Shown here: piece after piece, positions 45,504 to 54,209 of the stretch | How positions within the stretch are numbered: the stretch's first letter is position 1 | How the letters are laid out: the number at the start of each line of letters is the position of its first letter | Assembly (NCBI GenBank): GCA_021736645.1 | Contig: JAIPFM010000096.1 | Coordinates: forward strand, 20,351-84,350 | Length of the DNA: 64,000 nucleotides | DNA from: Phycisphaerae bacterium | Lineage (GTDB): Bacteria; Planctomycetota; Phycisphaerae; Sedimentisphaerales; Anaerobacaceae | Reading direction: 5' to 3' | Notes under the pieces: generated by a model | What the model saw: only the letters and a program-made list of their open reading frames with translations | Database searches by the model: none | Told to the model about the DNA's origin: nothing | Made by a program: the position numbers and the translations under genes

Positions 45504-46492
45504 AAATAGCAATAGCCAACAGCTCAGACGCAGACTGCAGTCTTTTCAAACGTCTGATTTCATCGATTCCTGAATATAAGACGACGTGGACCACGAATCG
45601 AGGCGACGAGATCACCAGTGCCTGCGCAAACAACACGCCCGACCTCCTCTTGCTGGATGTCGCCTTTTCAGGCAAGTCGGGTGCATGCATTCAATCCATC
45701 ATGAATAATTCACCCTGCACTATCCTGCTTACAGCCAATGCGGTCGATGGGAATGAAGCTCGAATATTCGAAGCCATGCGCTGGGGGGCACTGGACGTTG
45801 CCGTGTCCCCAAAATCATTGAAAGACAATGACAGTTGCAGAGAGTTCCTGCGAAAAGTGTCCATTATGAGCAAACTGGCCCATTTAAAAACACCTGCAAA
45901 ACCTGTTTGCCAAGCCACAGGCATTCCATTGGTCGCCATCGGAGCCTCCACCGGCGGACCGAATGCTCTGACTTCAATCCTGGGGGATTTCCCAGAGCAT
46001 TTTGAAGGATGCATTATAATCGTACAACACATTGATTCTGAATTCGTGCCGGGTCTGGCAGCCTGGCTCGACAACCACACCAAGCTGACTGTTCAGATAG
46101 CCCTGAACGGAGATAAACCAGAGAAAGGAAAGGTGCTTGTCGCACGAGGCCCTGACGACCTCATCATCACTAAAGACCACACTTTGAGATACATCAAACC
46201 CCAGCTGGACACGCCCTACCACCCGTCGATCAACACCTTCTTTGACAGCTGCGTCACGAATCTTGACGTTCCGGGAATATCCATTCTACTGTCAGGCATG
46301 GGTAAGGACGGTGTGTCAGGCATGCTGTCCATGAAGGAGGCCAACTGGGAAACCATCACTCAGGACGAAGCCACGAGCGTTATCTACGGCATGCCCAAAA
46401 TGGCCGCCACCTCTGGCGCCGCCAAACACGTCCTGCCATTGGACAAAATCGCACCTGCCATTCTTGAACATACTCAATCTCAATTGAACTAG
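45500..46492 (+). CDS. cheB: CheB methylesterase with receiver domain (WspF-like)
   Basis: This 330-residue protein has an N-terminal receiver with phosphorylatable Asp in LLLLDVAFSG, although the usual acidic pair near residue 10 is reduced to NSSDAD. A C-terminal methylesterase follows with IGASTGGPNAL (catalytic Ser), VQHID (His) and LSGMGKDGVSGM (Asp). It removes methyl groups from the receptor and opposes the CheR fusion. The ATG overlaps the cheA stop as ATGA, so the two are co-translated. In Wsp pathways the WspF esterase sets the basal output, so its activity should control the phosphatase encoded next. Confidence 0.92.
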   Translation: MKIAIANSSDADCSLFKRLISSIPEYKTTWTTNRGDEITSACANNTPDLLLLDVAFSGKSGACIQSIMNNSPCTILLTANAVDGNEARIFEAMRWGALDVAVSPKSLKDNDSCREFLRKVSIMSKLAHLKTPAKPVCQATGIPLVAIGASTGGPNALTSILGDFPEHFEGCIIIVQHIDSEFVPGLAAWLDNHTKLTVQIALNGDKPEKGKVLVARGPDDLIITKDHTLRYIKPQLDTPYHPSINTFFDSCVTNLDVPGISILLSGMGKDGVSGMLSMKEANWETITQDEATSVIYGMPKMAATSGAAKHVLPLDKIAPAILEHTQSQLN

Positions 46493-46508
46493 TCTCAAGG
46501 GATACTCC

Positions 46509-47684
46509 ATGACCACATCAAATACTCAACCAGAGAAAGACATGATCAAAGTACTCCTCGTTGACGATCAGGAGATTGTTGCAGAGGCCGTTCGCGACGC
46601 GCTTCAAGACGAGCCCGACATAGCATTCGAATTTTGCAGCGACCCGGTGACTGTGATTGATGTCGCCAACAAATTTCGGCCGACGGTCATTCTCCAGGAT
46701 CTCGTGATGCCAGACATGGACGGACTCACGCTTGTTCGGTTTTTCAGGGCAAACGACGCGACAAAGGAAGTCCCCATTGTCGTGCTATCGTCAAAAGAAG
46801 AACCTGCCACCAAAGCCGAGTCGTTTGCCAGCGGAGCCAACGACTATCTTGTGAAGTTTCCTGACAAGCTTGAAGTCATAGCAAGGCTGCGCTACCACAG
46901 CAAAGGGTACACCGCGCTGCTGCAAAGAAACAAAGCATACCAGGCCCTTGCCAAAGAGCTGGCCGAAGCTGCGGAATATGTCATATCCCTGCTTCCTGCC
47001 CCACTCGATCAAACGCCGTCAACAAGATGGTGCTTTGAGCCGTCGACACAACTGGGCGGCGACAGTTTTGGATATCACTGGATAGATACCGAGCATTTCG
47101 CAATGTACCTCCTTGATGTGTGTGGTCACGGCGTGGGCGCTGCGCTTCTTAGTGTTTCCGTCATGAATGTTCTTCGCTCACAGTCTTTACCGGGTGTTGA
47201 TCTTAAGCAGCCTTCAGAGGTCCTGCTCGGGCTCAACAACACCTTCAAGATGGAACGTCATAATGGCATGTTTTTCACCATATGGTACGGAGTGTATAAC
47301 ACACAAAAGAAACAATTATGCTACTCCAGCGGAGGACACCCGCCCGCGATACTGGTCAACGGGCCTGATCCGGAACATTCTGAAATAAAGCTTCTCACCA
47401 GTCAAGGTGTGGTCATAGGCGCCATGCCAGATATGGATTTCAGGACAGAGACGTGCTCCATCGACACATACAGCAAGCTGTATGTCTATAGTGACGGGGC
47501 ATACGAGATTACTGTAAAAAGCACTGGTAAGATGTGGACGCTTGAAGATTTCACAAACATGGTGGAGGCATACGCAAAGGATGCCTCAGCAAAAGACATC
47601 AGAGATATTCGCGATCAGATTAGCAAAATACAGGATAAGGAGCAGTTTGACGACGACTTCTCACTACTCGAGGTCACTTTTTAA
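46509..47684 (+). CDS. Response regulator with PP2C/RsbU-type phosphatase output
   Basis: Residues 12-130 are a receiver: VLLVDDQEIVAEAVRDAL, ILQDLVMPDMDGLTLVRF with Asp64, VLSSKEEP and GANDYLVKFPD. The motifs are strikingly like the WspR receiver. The C-terminal domain, from about 160, is a SpoIIE/RsbU phosphatase: LGGDSFGYHW, DVCGHGVGAALLS, SSGGHPPAIL, YVYSDGAYEI and DDFSLLEV supply the metal-binding Asp residues. It should dephosphorylate a STAS-domain serine when its receiver is phosphorylated. In Wsp pathways this slot encodes a REC-GGDEF diguanylate cyclase; here the output is replaced. AAGGGA precedes the ATG. It is 391 residues long. Confidence 0.92.
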   Translation: MTTSNTQPEKDMIKVLLVDDQEIVAEAVRDALQDEPDIAFEFCSDPVTVIDVANKFRPTVILQDLVMPDMDGLTLVRFFRANDATKEVPIVVLSSKEEPATKAESFASGANDYLVKFPDKLEVIARLRYHSKGYTALLQRNKAYQALAKELAEAAEYVISLLPAPLDQTPSTRWCFEPSTQLGGDSFGYHWIDTEHFAMYLLDVCGHGVGAALLSVSVMNVLRSQSLPGVDLKQPSEVLLGLNNTFKMERHNGMFFTIWYGVYNTQKKQLCYSSGGHPPAILVNGPDPEHSEIKLLTSQGVVIGAMPDMDFRTETCSIDTYSKLYVYSDGAYEITVKSTGKMWTLEDFTNMVEAYAKDASAKDIRDIRDQISKIQDKEQFDDDFSLLEVTF

Positions 47685-47818
47685 ACACGAGTTATATAAG
47701 CATACTCCGAACCTGTGAGTTATGTTGGCACTGCAGTTTTTGCTTGGCAAACAGCCTCATTAACATCACAATAGCGGTTAGTTGGAATGACCCATATTAC
47801 ATACACGAAGGGGAATAT

Positions 47819-48151
47819 ATGAACATTACGATCAACAAAGAAGATCGGGTGCTTATAGCGTCTATTGAAGGCAGGCTTGACGCTGCAACATCGCCTGACA
47901 TGGAAACACAAATGAATGAAGCGATTGAAAAAGAACAGTCTCCGGTTCTTCTCGATCTTGCCAGTCTGGAATACATCAGCAGTGCTGGTCTTCGAGTCAT
48001 ACTCTCATTGGCCAAAAAAGTAAAAAGCTCTGGCCACCTGTTTATGCTTTGCGCTTTGCAGGAATCCGTGGAGCAGATTTTTCAGATCTCCGGCTTCGTC
48101 GGCATTCTGAACATCGCCGCCAATAAAGAAGCAGCCCTGGGTCAGATGTAA
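47819..48151 (+). CDS. STAS-domain anti-sigma factor antagonist (RsbV-like)
   Basis: This 110-residue single-domain STAS protein reads MNITINKEDRVLIASIEGRL and LEYISSAGLRVILSLA, with Ser55 at the site phosphorylated in RsbV/SpoIIAA. It is the expected substrate of the phosphatase encoded upstream and of the kinase encoded downstream. The ATG at 47819 has AAGGGG 7 bases before it; the frame is open to 47744, but that would put an Asn/Ile-rich extension before the domain. The 134-base upstream gap contains TTGGCA-17-CACAAT at 47744-47772, a weak promoter candidate, so this gene and the next may also be made separately. Confidence 0.9.
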   Translation: MNITINKEDRVLIASIEGRLDAATSPDMETQMNEAIEKEQSPVLLDLASLEYISSAGLRVILSLAKKVKSSGHLFMLCALQESVEQIFQISGFVGILNIAANKEAALGQM

Positions 48152-48153
48152 AC

Positions 48154-48609
48154 ATGAGCCAGATTCCCCTGCAACTTAAATGTGCTGCTTCGCTCAAGAA
48201 TCTGCCAGCCATCCACCAGCAAGTACTTGCTTTTGCCGAGGAGATGGGTGTGAGCCAAAAGCAACAAAGCGACATTGAACTGGCGCTTGAAGAAACGCTG
48301 GTGAATATAATCTCTTACGCATTTACCGATGAAGCGGAAGCTCATGATATTGAACTAACCGCGGATGTGAATGGCGACCGGAGATTCGTCATCACAATTA
48401 TTGATGATGGCAAACCTTATGATCCACTGACCGCGCCAGAACCCGATCTTGACGTTGATCTTGAACACAGAGACATAGGCGGACTCGGAGTCATGCTCGT
48501 AAAACAGCTGATGGATGATGTGACGTACAGCAGAGCCAACAACGCAAACACCCTAAAACTCTCTGTCAAGATCAATACCAACAAGGGGCCACAAGAATCC
48601 AACACCTAG
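48154..48609 (+). CDS. RsbW-type serine kinase / anti-sigma factor
   Basis: The 151-residue protein is a GHKL ATPase of the HATPase_c_2 type: LALEETLVNIISYAF is the N-box with the Mg-binding Asn, IDDGKPYDP is the G1 box and GGLGVMLVKQLMD is the G2 box. RsbW proteins phosphorylate their STAS partner and, when free, hold a sigma factor or other target. The gene follows the STAS gene by 2 bases, so they are an obligate pair. No sigma factor gene is in the window, so the final target is unknown. It is the last gene of the run; a terminator follows. Confidence 0.92.
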   Translation: MSQIPLQLKCAASLKNLPAIHQQVLAFAEEMGVSQKQQSDIELALEETLVNIISYAFTDEAEAHDIELTADVNGDRRFVITIIDDGKPYDPLTAPEPDLDVDLEHRDIGGLGVMLVKQLMDDVTYSRANNANTLKLSVKINTNKGPQESNT

Positions 48610-48626
48610 TATCGGGGTGTTTAGGT

Positions 48627-48666
48627 CGGGACAGCACAAGACTGTCCCGTCTATCTATATTTTTTA
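48627..48666 (+). terminator. Rho-independent terminator of the sensory run
   Basis: An 8-base perfect stem (CGGGACAG 48627-48634, CTGTCCCG 48642-48649) with a 7-base loop is followed by a T-rich tail ending in TTTTTT at 48660-48665. It separates two convergent genes and may also work in the opposite direction. Confidence 0.8.
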
Positions 48667-50160
48667 ATCAGCATGTGGGTCGTTCTTGCGTACATAATCA
48701 AGTAATGCCTGTGCCACTTCGGAGACGATGATGATCTCATCATAGTCAATGTAAACGCCATTAAAATATTGCATGATCATTGAGTTGCCCTGATGCGTTT
48801 CAGGAAGCACACCTGTAAAAATGAAGCCCATTCTTTCAAGCTCAGGCACGATATCAGCCGTCATTGGCTTCTCGAGACTCAGGTAGAGTTCAATGACCTG
48901 GATCTCATCCATAAACAGCTTTCGAAGTTCCTGCCGCATGGCCTGTGCCAGATCCAGTCCGTATTCATGAATCGTGATTTCAGCCAGAGAACGCAGGGCA
49001 TGAACATTCACAGCCATGGACGTTTGCGTGCATGCGACTTCCGATTTTTCCGCCTTGAGACACATCACGTCAACGCCAACATTGCTGAAGAGTTTGCAGA
49101 TCATCTCACGGTGATGTTCGGGGGCATATATACTGATGGGCTCAGGTGTCTGCAGATACATGAATCCGAGAATGTCTGAATTGCGCTGCTTGAGTTCATC
49201 GGCAATACCTTTGAAGGAGAGCGTTTTCGGTGAATGAGCCAGGAGAAGGCCGCAATCGCGGTACCCCAGCTTTGCGCAGAACTTCTGGGTATAAGGATGG
49301 GCCGTGACTTCTTTGATCTGGAGACCTTTCAGTCCATCCTGAATGGCTTCACGCGCCAGTGCTTCCCCCAGCTGCCGCGCAAACCCCTGCCCTCTGAATG
49401 CTTTCTTTGTCACGGCAATGCCCACTTCAGCCGGAAGGGTATCATAATATATCAGTGCAAAATGTCCGCCCATTTCCCCTTCATCGGTCACTGCCACAAC
49501 GGACTTCAGTCTTCCGTCTTGATTCATGGCGACGATCCGCTCCGGATAATAGATGTTCTCATTGGCATAAGAATATCCATAGCAGTCATAAATACATCGA
49601 CAAACATCAAGGGCCTCTTCATCCTTCATCAACCGGATGTTAAAATGGATGTCTGGCACATCTTTCTTTTCCAGAGGCACCGCAATTTCTGGTTCCAGCG
49701 TCTTCGAGGCGTCTTCCACAATACAGGGAGAATCAAAGTACTTTATCAGCACCACCTCTTTCCCCTTATTACCGAGATTGTTGAACTGGTATTCATCGAC
49801 CATCTGGGTGATCAGAAAAGAGCCCAGCCCGTCGGTGTTCTTCTCAAGGTCGCCTTGGGGATCATAGACGGGGGCCATATTGGGATCATAGGGAAGGCCC
49901 ATGTCATGCACGCGCAGCTCTATACCATCCAGACGCTGATATATTGTCACATCCAGTGAAGCCCTCTCGTTTGGCGCGAAAGCGTTCGTGATGATGTCTA
50001 CACACGCTTCTTCAAGAGCCAGGCAGAGCTTGTTGCAGTCGGACTTGGAGAATCCGATCATGGAGGCCGCTTTTTCGGTATAGCTCAGCAGACAGGGAAG
50101 CAGAGACGTGTTGTTTTCTATCTTTATATGTCCCAATTCGTTCCGTGTTATGATGTTCAT
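48664..50160 (-). CDS. RsbW-like ATPase fused to a GNAT acetyltransferase
   Basis: Residues 1-140 form an HATPase_c_2 domain: LCLALEEACVDIITNAF, VHDMGLPYDP (G1) and TDGLGSFLITQMVDEY (G2). The N-box Asn of classical kinases is Asp here. From about 170 a GNAT domain follows, with EVGIAVTKKAFRGQGFARQL as acetyl-CoA loop and VTAHPYTQKFCAKLGYRD. The C-terminal 180 residues resemble a second degenerate GNAT-like half. The fusion may link partner switching to protein or metabolite acetylation; the substrates are unknown. It is transcribed towards the sensory run from a promoter at 50190-50217 and ends at the shared terminator. It is 498 residues long. Confidence 0.85.
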   Translation of the reverse strand: MNIITRNELGHIKIENNTSLLPCLLSYTEKAASMIGFSKSDCNKLCLALEEACVDIITNAFAPNERASLDVTIYQRLDGIELRVHDMGLPYDPNMAPVYDPQGDLEKNTDGLGSFLITQMVDEYQFNNLGNKGKEVVLIKYFDSPCIVEDASKTLEPEIAVPLEKKDVPDIHFNIRLMKDEEALDVCRCIYDCYGYSYANENIYYPERIVAMNQDGRLKSVVAVTDEGEMGGHFALIYYDTLPAEVGIAVTKKAFRGQGFARQLGEALAREAIQDGLKGLQIKEVTAHPYTQKFCAKLGYRDCGLLLAHSPKTLSFKGIADELKQRNSDILGFMYLQTPEPISIYAPEHHREMICKLFSNVGVDVMCLKAEKSEVACTQTSMAVNVHALRSLAEITIHEYGLDLAQAMRQELRKLFMDEIQVIELYLSLEKPMTADIVPELERMGFIFTGVLPETHQGNSMIMQYFNGVYIDYDEIIIVSEVAQALLDYVRKNDPHAD

Positions 50161-50189
50161 GCTTGCTCGCCTAAATGTGGTTCAGGGTG

Positions 50190-50217
50190 TTTATACTCGA
50201 CTGTATGAATATAACAA
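50190..50217 (-). promoter_or_regulatory. Sigma-70-like promoter of the ATPase-GNAT gene
   Basis: On the minus strand TTGTTA (50212-50217) and TATAAA (50190-50195) are separated by 16 bases, 29 bases before the ATG at 50160. Confidence 0.5.
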
Positions 50218-50258
50218 AACCCGGTCAAAAAGCAACCTGATAGACATGGACGGGCATG

Positions 50259-51146
50259 TCAAAGCCGGTCTCTGGGCGGTATGGTCAACATGATCTTCTT
50301 GTTCATCCGCAGGGCCATGTTTTTCTCGTAATATGCCGCTTCATTAATGAACACCGGGAACCCGGCGTCTCCTTCGTAGTGCATGACTTTTCCGGAGAAT
50401 GTGATGAACATGGGATCGCCCTTCTTAAGGAGGCAGTAATCTTTGTTTTGAATATCCTTATGAAGCATCGCGCATATTTTCCCTGATTCGTCTGTCGGGT
50501 AAGGGATAAGCACCCCACGTTGATAAGCCTCGATCTCTCCCGTGATGTCAAACCCCGGGGCGTTGTCATATGCCTGGATAAAATCCAGTGCGTGATACGT
50601 GGTTCTTTCCATAGTTTCAAATTGTTCATGGAAGAGCACACCCTGGGGGATCGGCCCTATTTCTATCGTCGCGCCGTGAGGTGCCACAGATTGAAGGCCA
50701 ACAGTGTCTTCTGCTTTCTTGTCAGAAATATAGATCCGAACATTGTCCTCATGACACTGAATGTATTTCGCCAGTTTCATATTGAAAGGCTCATTGTAAA
50801 TGATGATGGTATTTCCCATGTTGGATGTGGTGGTGTGCAGGTCGATAATGACATCAACACTTGGGTTGTTGAACTTGGGGCCAAGCATCTTGTTCAGCCT
50901 GTGGGCCTGCTGAGACTCCCATGACTCTCCGGGCGGATTGTTCAAGTCATCCACATGGAAGGCTCTGTTCAGGTCCTCATCAATAAACCGCACCTGGTTT
51001 CTGATGGCCAGGGGGTTGCCGTACAGAAGCTCTACGTCGAGATTGTTGCGAGCCACCAACGTCGTGTTCTTCATCCATTTTTCGATGAGCCTGATGCCTG
51101 TCAGCTCATTTCCGTGAGTGCCGCCTACGATTGCAATTTTCTTCAT
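50259..51146 (-). CDS. Aspartoacylase/succinylglutamate desuccinylase-family zinc hydrolase
   Basis: This 295-residue protein starts KKIAIVGGTHGNELTGIRL, the zinc-binding H-x2-E block of the AspA/AstE family, and continues with GNPLAIRNQVRFIDEDLNR and IIDLHTTTSNMG (third zinc ligand), then ATIEIGPIPQG with the catalytic Glu. Aspartoacylases split N-acetylaspartate or related N-acyl amino acids into acid and amino acid. The length and motif order are normal. AGGAA upstream supports the ATG. It lies upstream of and co-directional with the GNAT fusion gene, so acetylation and deacylation could be opposed functions; this is only inference. Confidence 0.9.
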   Translation of the reverse strand: MKKIAIVGGTHGNELTGIRLIEKWMKNTTLVARNNLDVELLYGNPLAIRNQVRFIDEDLNRAFHVDDLNNPPGESWESQQAHRLNKMLGPKFNNPSVDVIIDLHTTTSNMGNTIIIYNEPFNMKLAKYIQCHEDNVRIYISDKKAEDTVGLQSVAPHGATIEIGPIPQGVLFHEQFETMERTTYHALDFIQAYDNAPGFDITGEIEAYQRGVLIPYPTDESGKICAMLHKDIQNKDYCLLKKGDPMFITFSGKVMHYEGDAGFPVFINEAAYYEKNMALRMNKKIMLTIPPRDRL

Positions 51147-51590
51147 TTTATTCCTATTGACGGTTTTGGCCTGACCCTATACCGTCCGATTGGACCAGGC
51201 CGTGTGGCAGTCCCGGTCCATGATTATCGCCTGTATCTGTGAAAGGGTCACGTCCCATGATTCATAATTTCAAATCAGAGGACAGATTATTTTACGTGCG
51301 ATTACCCTGTTTTCATAAAAGACAGCTGCGTATGATTATATGACTGGAATAAAGGCTGATCAATGAAAAACAGGTCCAGGCGAGTATGCTGCGATCGTCA
51401 TCGCCATTGTGCTGATCGCAGTATATTGGTAAAATCAGGCAACATGTCGGCATCAGGCTGAACGGTTTATGGCACACGGCCCGTGGTCGGCAGGAGACAA
51501 AATGAAGAAGACAATCGCACTTGTGGTACGGGCTTTGCCCGCAGGATGCCGCGAAGTATTATTCTCAAAGAAAGGGACATACGTCGTACC
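51147..51590. other. Intergenic region upstream of small membrane protein
   Basis: These 444 bases separate divergent genes. No complete gene is recognised except the very short reading frame at 51502-51600. A stretch at 51378-51430 would encode EYAAIVIAIVLIAVYW before a stop but lacks a start, and may be a gene remnant. No strong promoter or terminator was found. Confidence 0.4.
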
Positions 51591-51600
51591 ATGGCACTGA
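51502..51600 (+). CDS. Possible leader peptide or tiny ORF
   Basis: AGGAG at 51490-51494 precedes an ATG by 7 bases, the best ribosome site in this gap. The frame gives 32 residues (MKKTIALVVRALPAGCREVL then 12 more) and stops at 51598-51600, overlapping the ATG of the membrane protein at 51591. This would allow translational coupling. The start resembles a signal peptide, so it may instead be the remnant of a lost exported protein. Confidence 0.3.
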   Translation: MKKTIALVVRALPAGCREVLFSKKGTYVVPWH

Positions 51601-52169
51601 GGCGTTGGCAAAAGTTTTTTGAACAAGCGACACTGGCCTTTGCCGGTGCGTGTTCTGGCGTGGTGCTCTACCTCGCGCTCTTTCCGGGTTTTTACTACAT
51701 GGACTGGATCTTCTTCGGGTTCATGCTCTGGGGGACGGTGGCGGCCGCGACGCTTTGCGAGGTTTTGGCCCTGTGGATCATGGCGCGCTGGAAGCGGGTC
51801 AAGCTGTCGTCCCTGCCGTCAAGAAGCCCGCATTTCATCGTTGGGATGCTGGTACTCGTGAGTTTGCTCGTGGGATTCAAGGTCCCTCTGTACGCCTCCT
51901 TCCTGCTGGCCAGGCCGGAACTGGAGGAGGCTATAGGGACGTATTCTGACGACCTGGACCAGATCGGACGCAGCTACTATCGCTTTGGGATTTACGCCAT
52001 CCGCGGAGCGGACCGGGGCTGCCACAAGAAAGACCGCGTCTACTTCAGGTTTCGAAACGACGGTGAGGCAGCCATCATTTACAGCGAAAGCGGTATTGAC
52101 GACCTCTGCTACAACTCGGGCAACAAGGGACATCTGGTCGGAAATTGGCACTGGATGAAGGAAGACTAG
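51591..52169 (+). CDS. Small membrane protein of unknown function
   Basis: The 192-residue protein has three hydrophobic helices in its first half (about 12-34, 38-60 and 80-102) and a soluble C-terminal half containing RSYYRFGIYAIRGADRGCHK and VYFRFRNDGEAAIIYSESG. No known family was recognised. The start is uncertain: ATG at 51591 is used because the preceding in-frame codons look non-coding, while ATG at 51546 and GTG at 51483 are alternatives. It is not obviously linked to its neighbours. Confidence 0.6.
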   Translation: MALRRWQKFFEQATLAFAGACSGVVLYLALFPGFYYMDWIFFGFMLWGTVAAATLCEVLALWIMARWKRVKLSSLPSRSPHFIVGMLVLVSLLVGFKVPLYASFLLARPELEEAIGTYSDDLDQIGRSYYRFGIYAIRGADRGCHKKDRVYFRFRNDGEAAIIYSESGIDDLCYNSGNKGHLVGNWHWMKED

Positions 52170-52247
52170 TCTGGTCCCGCCCGGCCATCCAACCATCGAG
52201 TACCCGGAAGAGCCATGTTTCGAGGGCCCGGGCGCGGGACGCATGGA

Positions 52248-52460
52248 TCAGCACATCGGGATCAGCCAGGGATAGGCCTCATGCTCATAGATGTTCATGG
52301 GGCCGCCCATGATCACAAGACAGTCCACGGTGTCCAGGGTCGGCAGGGACTCGTTTGCATACAAGCGCGTGCGTGTGATGTCGTGACCACGCTGCCTGGC
52401 CCAGGCCGCGATATTGGCGGAGTCCTCAAATGACACATGCTGTAGTGAATGAATTTTCAT
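52248..52460 (-). pseudogene. Truncated class I glutamine amidotransferase
   Basis: From the ATG at 52460 the frame reads MKIHSLQHVSFEDSANIAAW, then CLVIMGGPMNIYEHEAYPWL and stops after IPMC. This is the N-terminal third of the GMP-synthase-like GATase1 family, in which the G-G-P-M-N oxyanion block is followed by the Cys-His-Glu triad about 40 residues later. The triad is absent, so the 70-residue product cannot be an active amidotransferase. It starts 25 bases after the stop of the sigma-54 activator gene and would be co-transcribed with it. The loss of the 3' part looks like a deletion ending near 52250. Confidence 0.7.
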
Positions 52461-52485
52461 GCTATCGGTTGCATGGCCGGATCGC

Positions 52486-54030
52486 TCACACGCACATGTG
52501 TTTGAACTCAATGCCAAGCTTCTTAATTTTATAGCGTGTCATGCGTGATGTGATACCGAGTTCCCTGGACGCTGCGCTGATATTGCCGTGGCACCTTTTG
52601 AGTGCGTCAATAATCATATCACGTTCCAGCACATTCACACAAGCCTTTAAAGAACACCCTGCCTTTGTGCCCTGGCCCTGTGGAATCTGCAGGGTCGGGG
52701 GCAGATGGTGACCGTGGATCACACCACTGTCCGTGACCAGGACCGCACGCTCAATGCAGTTTTCCAGTTCGCGCACATTGCCTGGCCAGTGATATGCCAG
52801 CATCATGTTGATCGCAGACGTGCTGATACGCTTGGCCGGCTTATCCATCTTCTTGCCGTATTTTTCTGCAAAGAAATCGGCCAGCATCAATATATCCCCT
52901 TTGCGTTCCCGCAACGGTGGCAGGAATATGGGGAACACGTTCACCCGGTAATAGAGGTCCTGGCGGAATGCATTCGATTCCACGGCAACCTCCAGATTGC
53001 GATTGGTGGCCGTGAGTATGCGGATGTCCGCCTCGTGGGTCTCGTTGCTGCCCACCCTTTCAAACTCCTTTTCCTGGAGCACACGCAACAGCTTGATCTG
53101 GATGGAGGGAGAAAAATCACCAATCTCATCCAGAAACAGGGTCCCGCCCTGGGCCTGTTCAAGTCGACCGATCCGTGTCTGCAGGGCGCCGGTAAATGCC
53201 CCCTTCTCATGACCAAACAATTCGCTCTCCAGGAGTGTTTCACTCAACGCCGCACAATTGACCTTTACAAAGGGCTTGTCAGCCCGCGCACTGGTAAAGT
53301 GGATGGCCGAGGCCACCAGTTCCTTGCCGGTCCCTGACTCACCGCGAATCAGGACCGTGGTATCCGTGGCAGCGACCTTGTGTATCTCCTCATACACCAC
53401 ACGCATGGCATGGGAATTTCCGATGATGTTCTCGGGTCTCAACTGTTCTCCCAGGGCAGCACGCAATCTGAGATTCTCATCTTCCCACACCAGTTGTTGC
53501 CTCTGGTTGTCCCGGCGACTCTTGACATTGTTGGCAATCATGGCCGCCACAATGCTCAGCACACGCTTGGCCTCCAGGAGCACCTCTTCACTGTGAGAAT
53601 ACAGATCCACGGCCAGAGTGCCGACCACTTCGGATTCCACGGAGATGGGCACACAGATAAAGCTCAGCGTCTCACTGGCCACTTCTTTTCTTCGGTGAAT
53701 CCGATCCCTGAACTGGGGCTCCCTGGAAATCGAAGGGACCACAACCGCCTTGCCTGTGGCAAGGACTCGACCTGTAATCCCCTCGCCCCGCTGGTAGCGC
53801 AAGTCTTGGGAGGACAAATCACAGATGGTCTTGGTGGCCTCCACCATCAGTTCCTCGCCATTAAGTGACAAAAGCATGATCGTGCCTCGATGCATGGCAA
53901 GTTCTGCTTCCAACAGGTCCAGGACATCCTGCAGCATCTGCTTCTGTCCTCCACAACGGCCAATGATGTCCGCCACAGAATATAATGCACCAAGCTGCGA
54001 TTTCTGATCAATGTCATAGGTCGTCTTCAT
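52486..54030 (-). CDS. NifA-like sigma-54-dependent transcriptional activator
   Basis: The 514-residue regulator has a GAF sensor domain at about 20-170, a central AAA+ domain (Walker A GESGTGKE, the sigma-54 contact motif GAFTGA, Walker [11 protein letters not shown], and [10 protein letters not shown]) and a C-terminal Fis-type helix-turn-helix ([20 protein letters not shown]). It should remodel sigma-54 polymerase at enhancer-dependent promoters in response to a small ligand or redox signal sensed by the GAF domain. An ATG at 54030 is chosen; a GTG four codons upstream (54042) is also possible. It lies downstream of the dehydratase-activator gene on the same strand, 179 bases away. I found no convincing sigma-54 promoter in the window. 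Confidence 0.93.
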   Translation of the reverse strand: MKTTYDIDQKSQLGALYSVADIIGRCGGQKQMLQDVLDLLEAELAMHRGTIMLLSLNGEELMVEATKTICDLSSQDLRYQRGEGITGRVLATGKAVVVPSISREPQFRDRIHRRKEVASETLSFICVPISVESEVVGTLAVDLYSHSEEVLLEAKRVLSIVAAMIANNVKSRRDNQRQQLVWEDENLRLRAALGEQLRPENIIGNSHAMRVVYEEIHKVAATDTTVLIRGESGTGKELVASAIHFTSARADKPFVKVNCAALSETLLESELFGHEKGAFTGALQTRIGRLEQAQGGTLFLDEIGDFSPSIQIKLLRVLQEKEFERVGSNETHEADIRILTATNRNLEVAVESNAFRQDLYYRVNVFPIFLPPLRERKGDILMLADFFAEKYGKKMDKPAKRISTSAINMMLAYHWPGNVRELENCIERAVLVTDSGVIHGHHLPPTLQIPQGQGTKAGCSLKACVNVLERDMIIDALKRCHGNISAASRELGITSRMTRYKIKKLGIEFKHMCV

Positions 54031-54082
54031 GATATCCGCCACATATATGTTTCACTTTATAGCTTTTGTACATTTTTGTCTT

Positions 54083-54088
54083 ATTATA
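54083..54088 (-). promoter_or_regulatory. Possible -10 box of the sigma-54 activator gene
   Basis: On the minus strand a perfect TATAAT lies 52 bases before the ATG at 54030 in an AT-rich stretch, in a 179-base gap after the upstream gene. No good -35 hexamer is found at the usual distance, so the call is weak. Confidence 0.3.
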
Positions 54089-54209
54089 GCCGATTTAATG
54101 CGTCTTTCTTTTACATTGCAATCTTTGTACCAGGAAATGGCCGCGACCCTGGAACCGTGCCCACACACTGCAGGCCCGCCAGGGTGAAAGGCGCCAGGCG
54201 GCGATTGGA

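Noticed and set aside
47724..47744. TTGGCACTGCAGTTTTTGCT, looking like a sigma-54 promoter
   Set aside because: The GG and GC doublets are 3 bases too far apart for the fixed -24/-12 spacing.
51378..51430. A short hydrophobic translation EYAAIVIAIVLIAVYW ending in a stop
   Set aside because: It has no start codon in frame and no homologue recognised; at most it is a remnant of a membrane protein.
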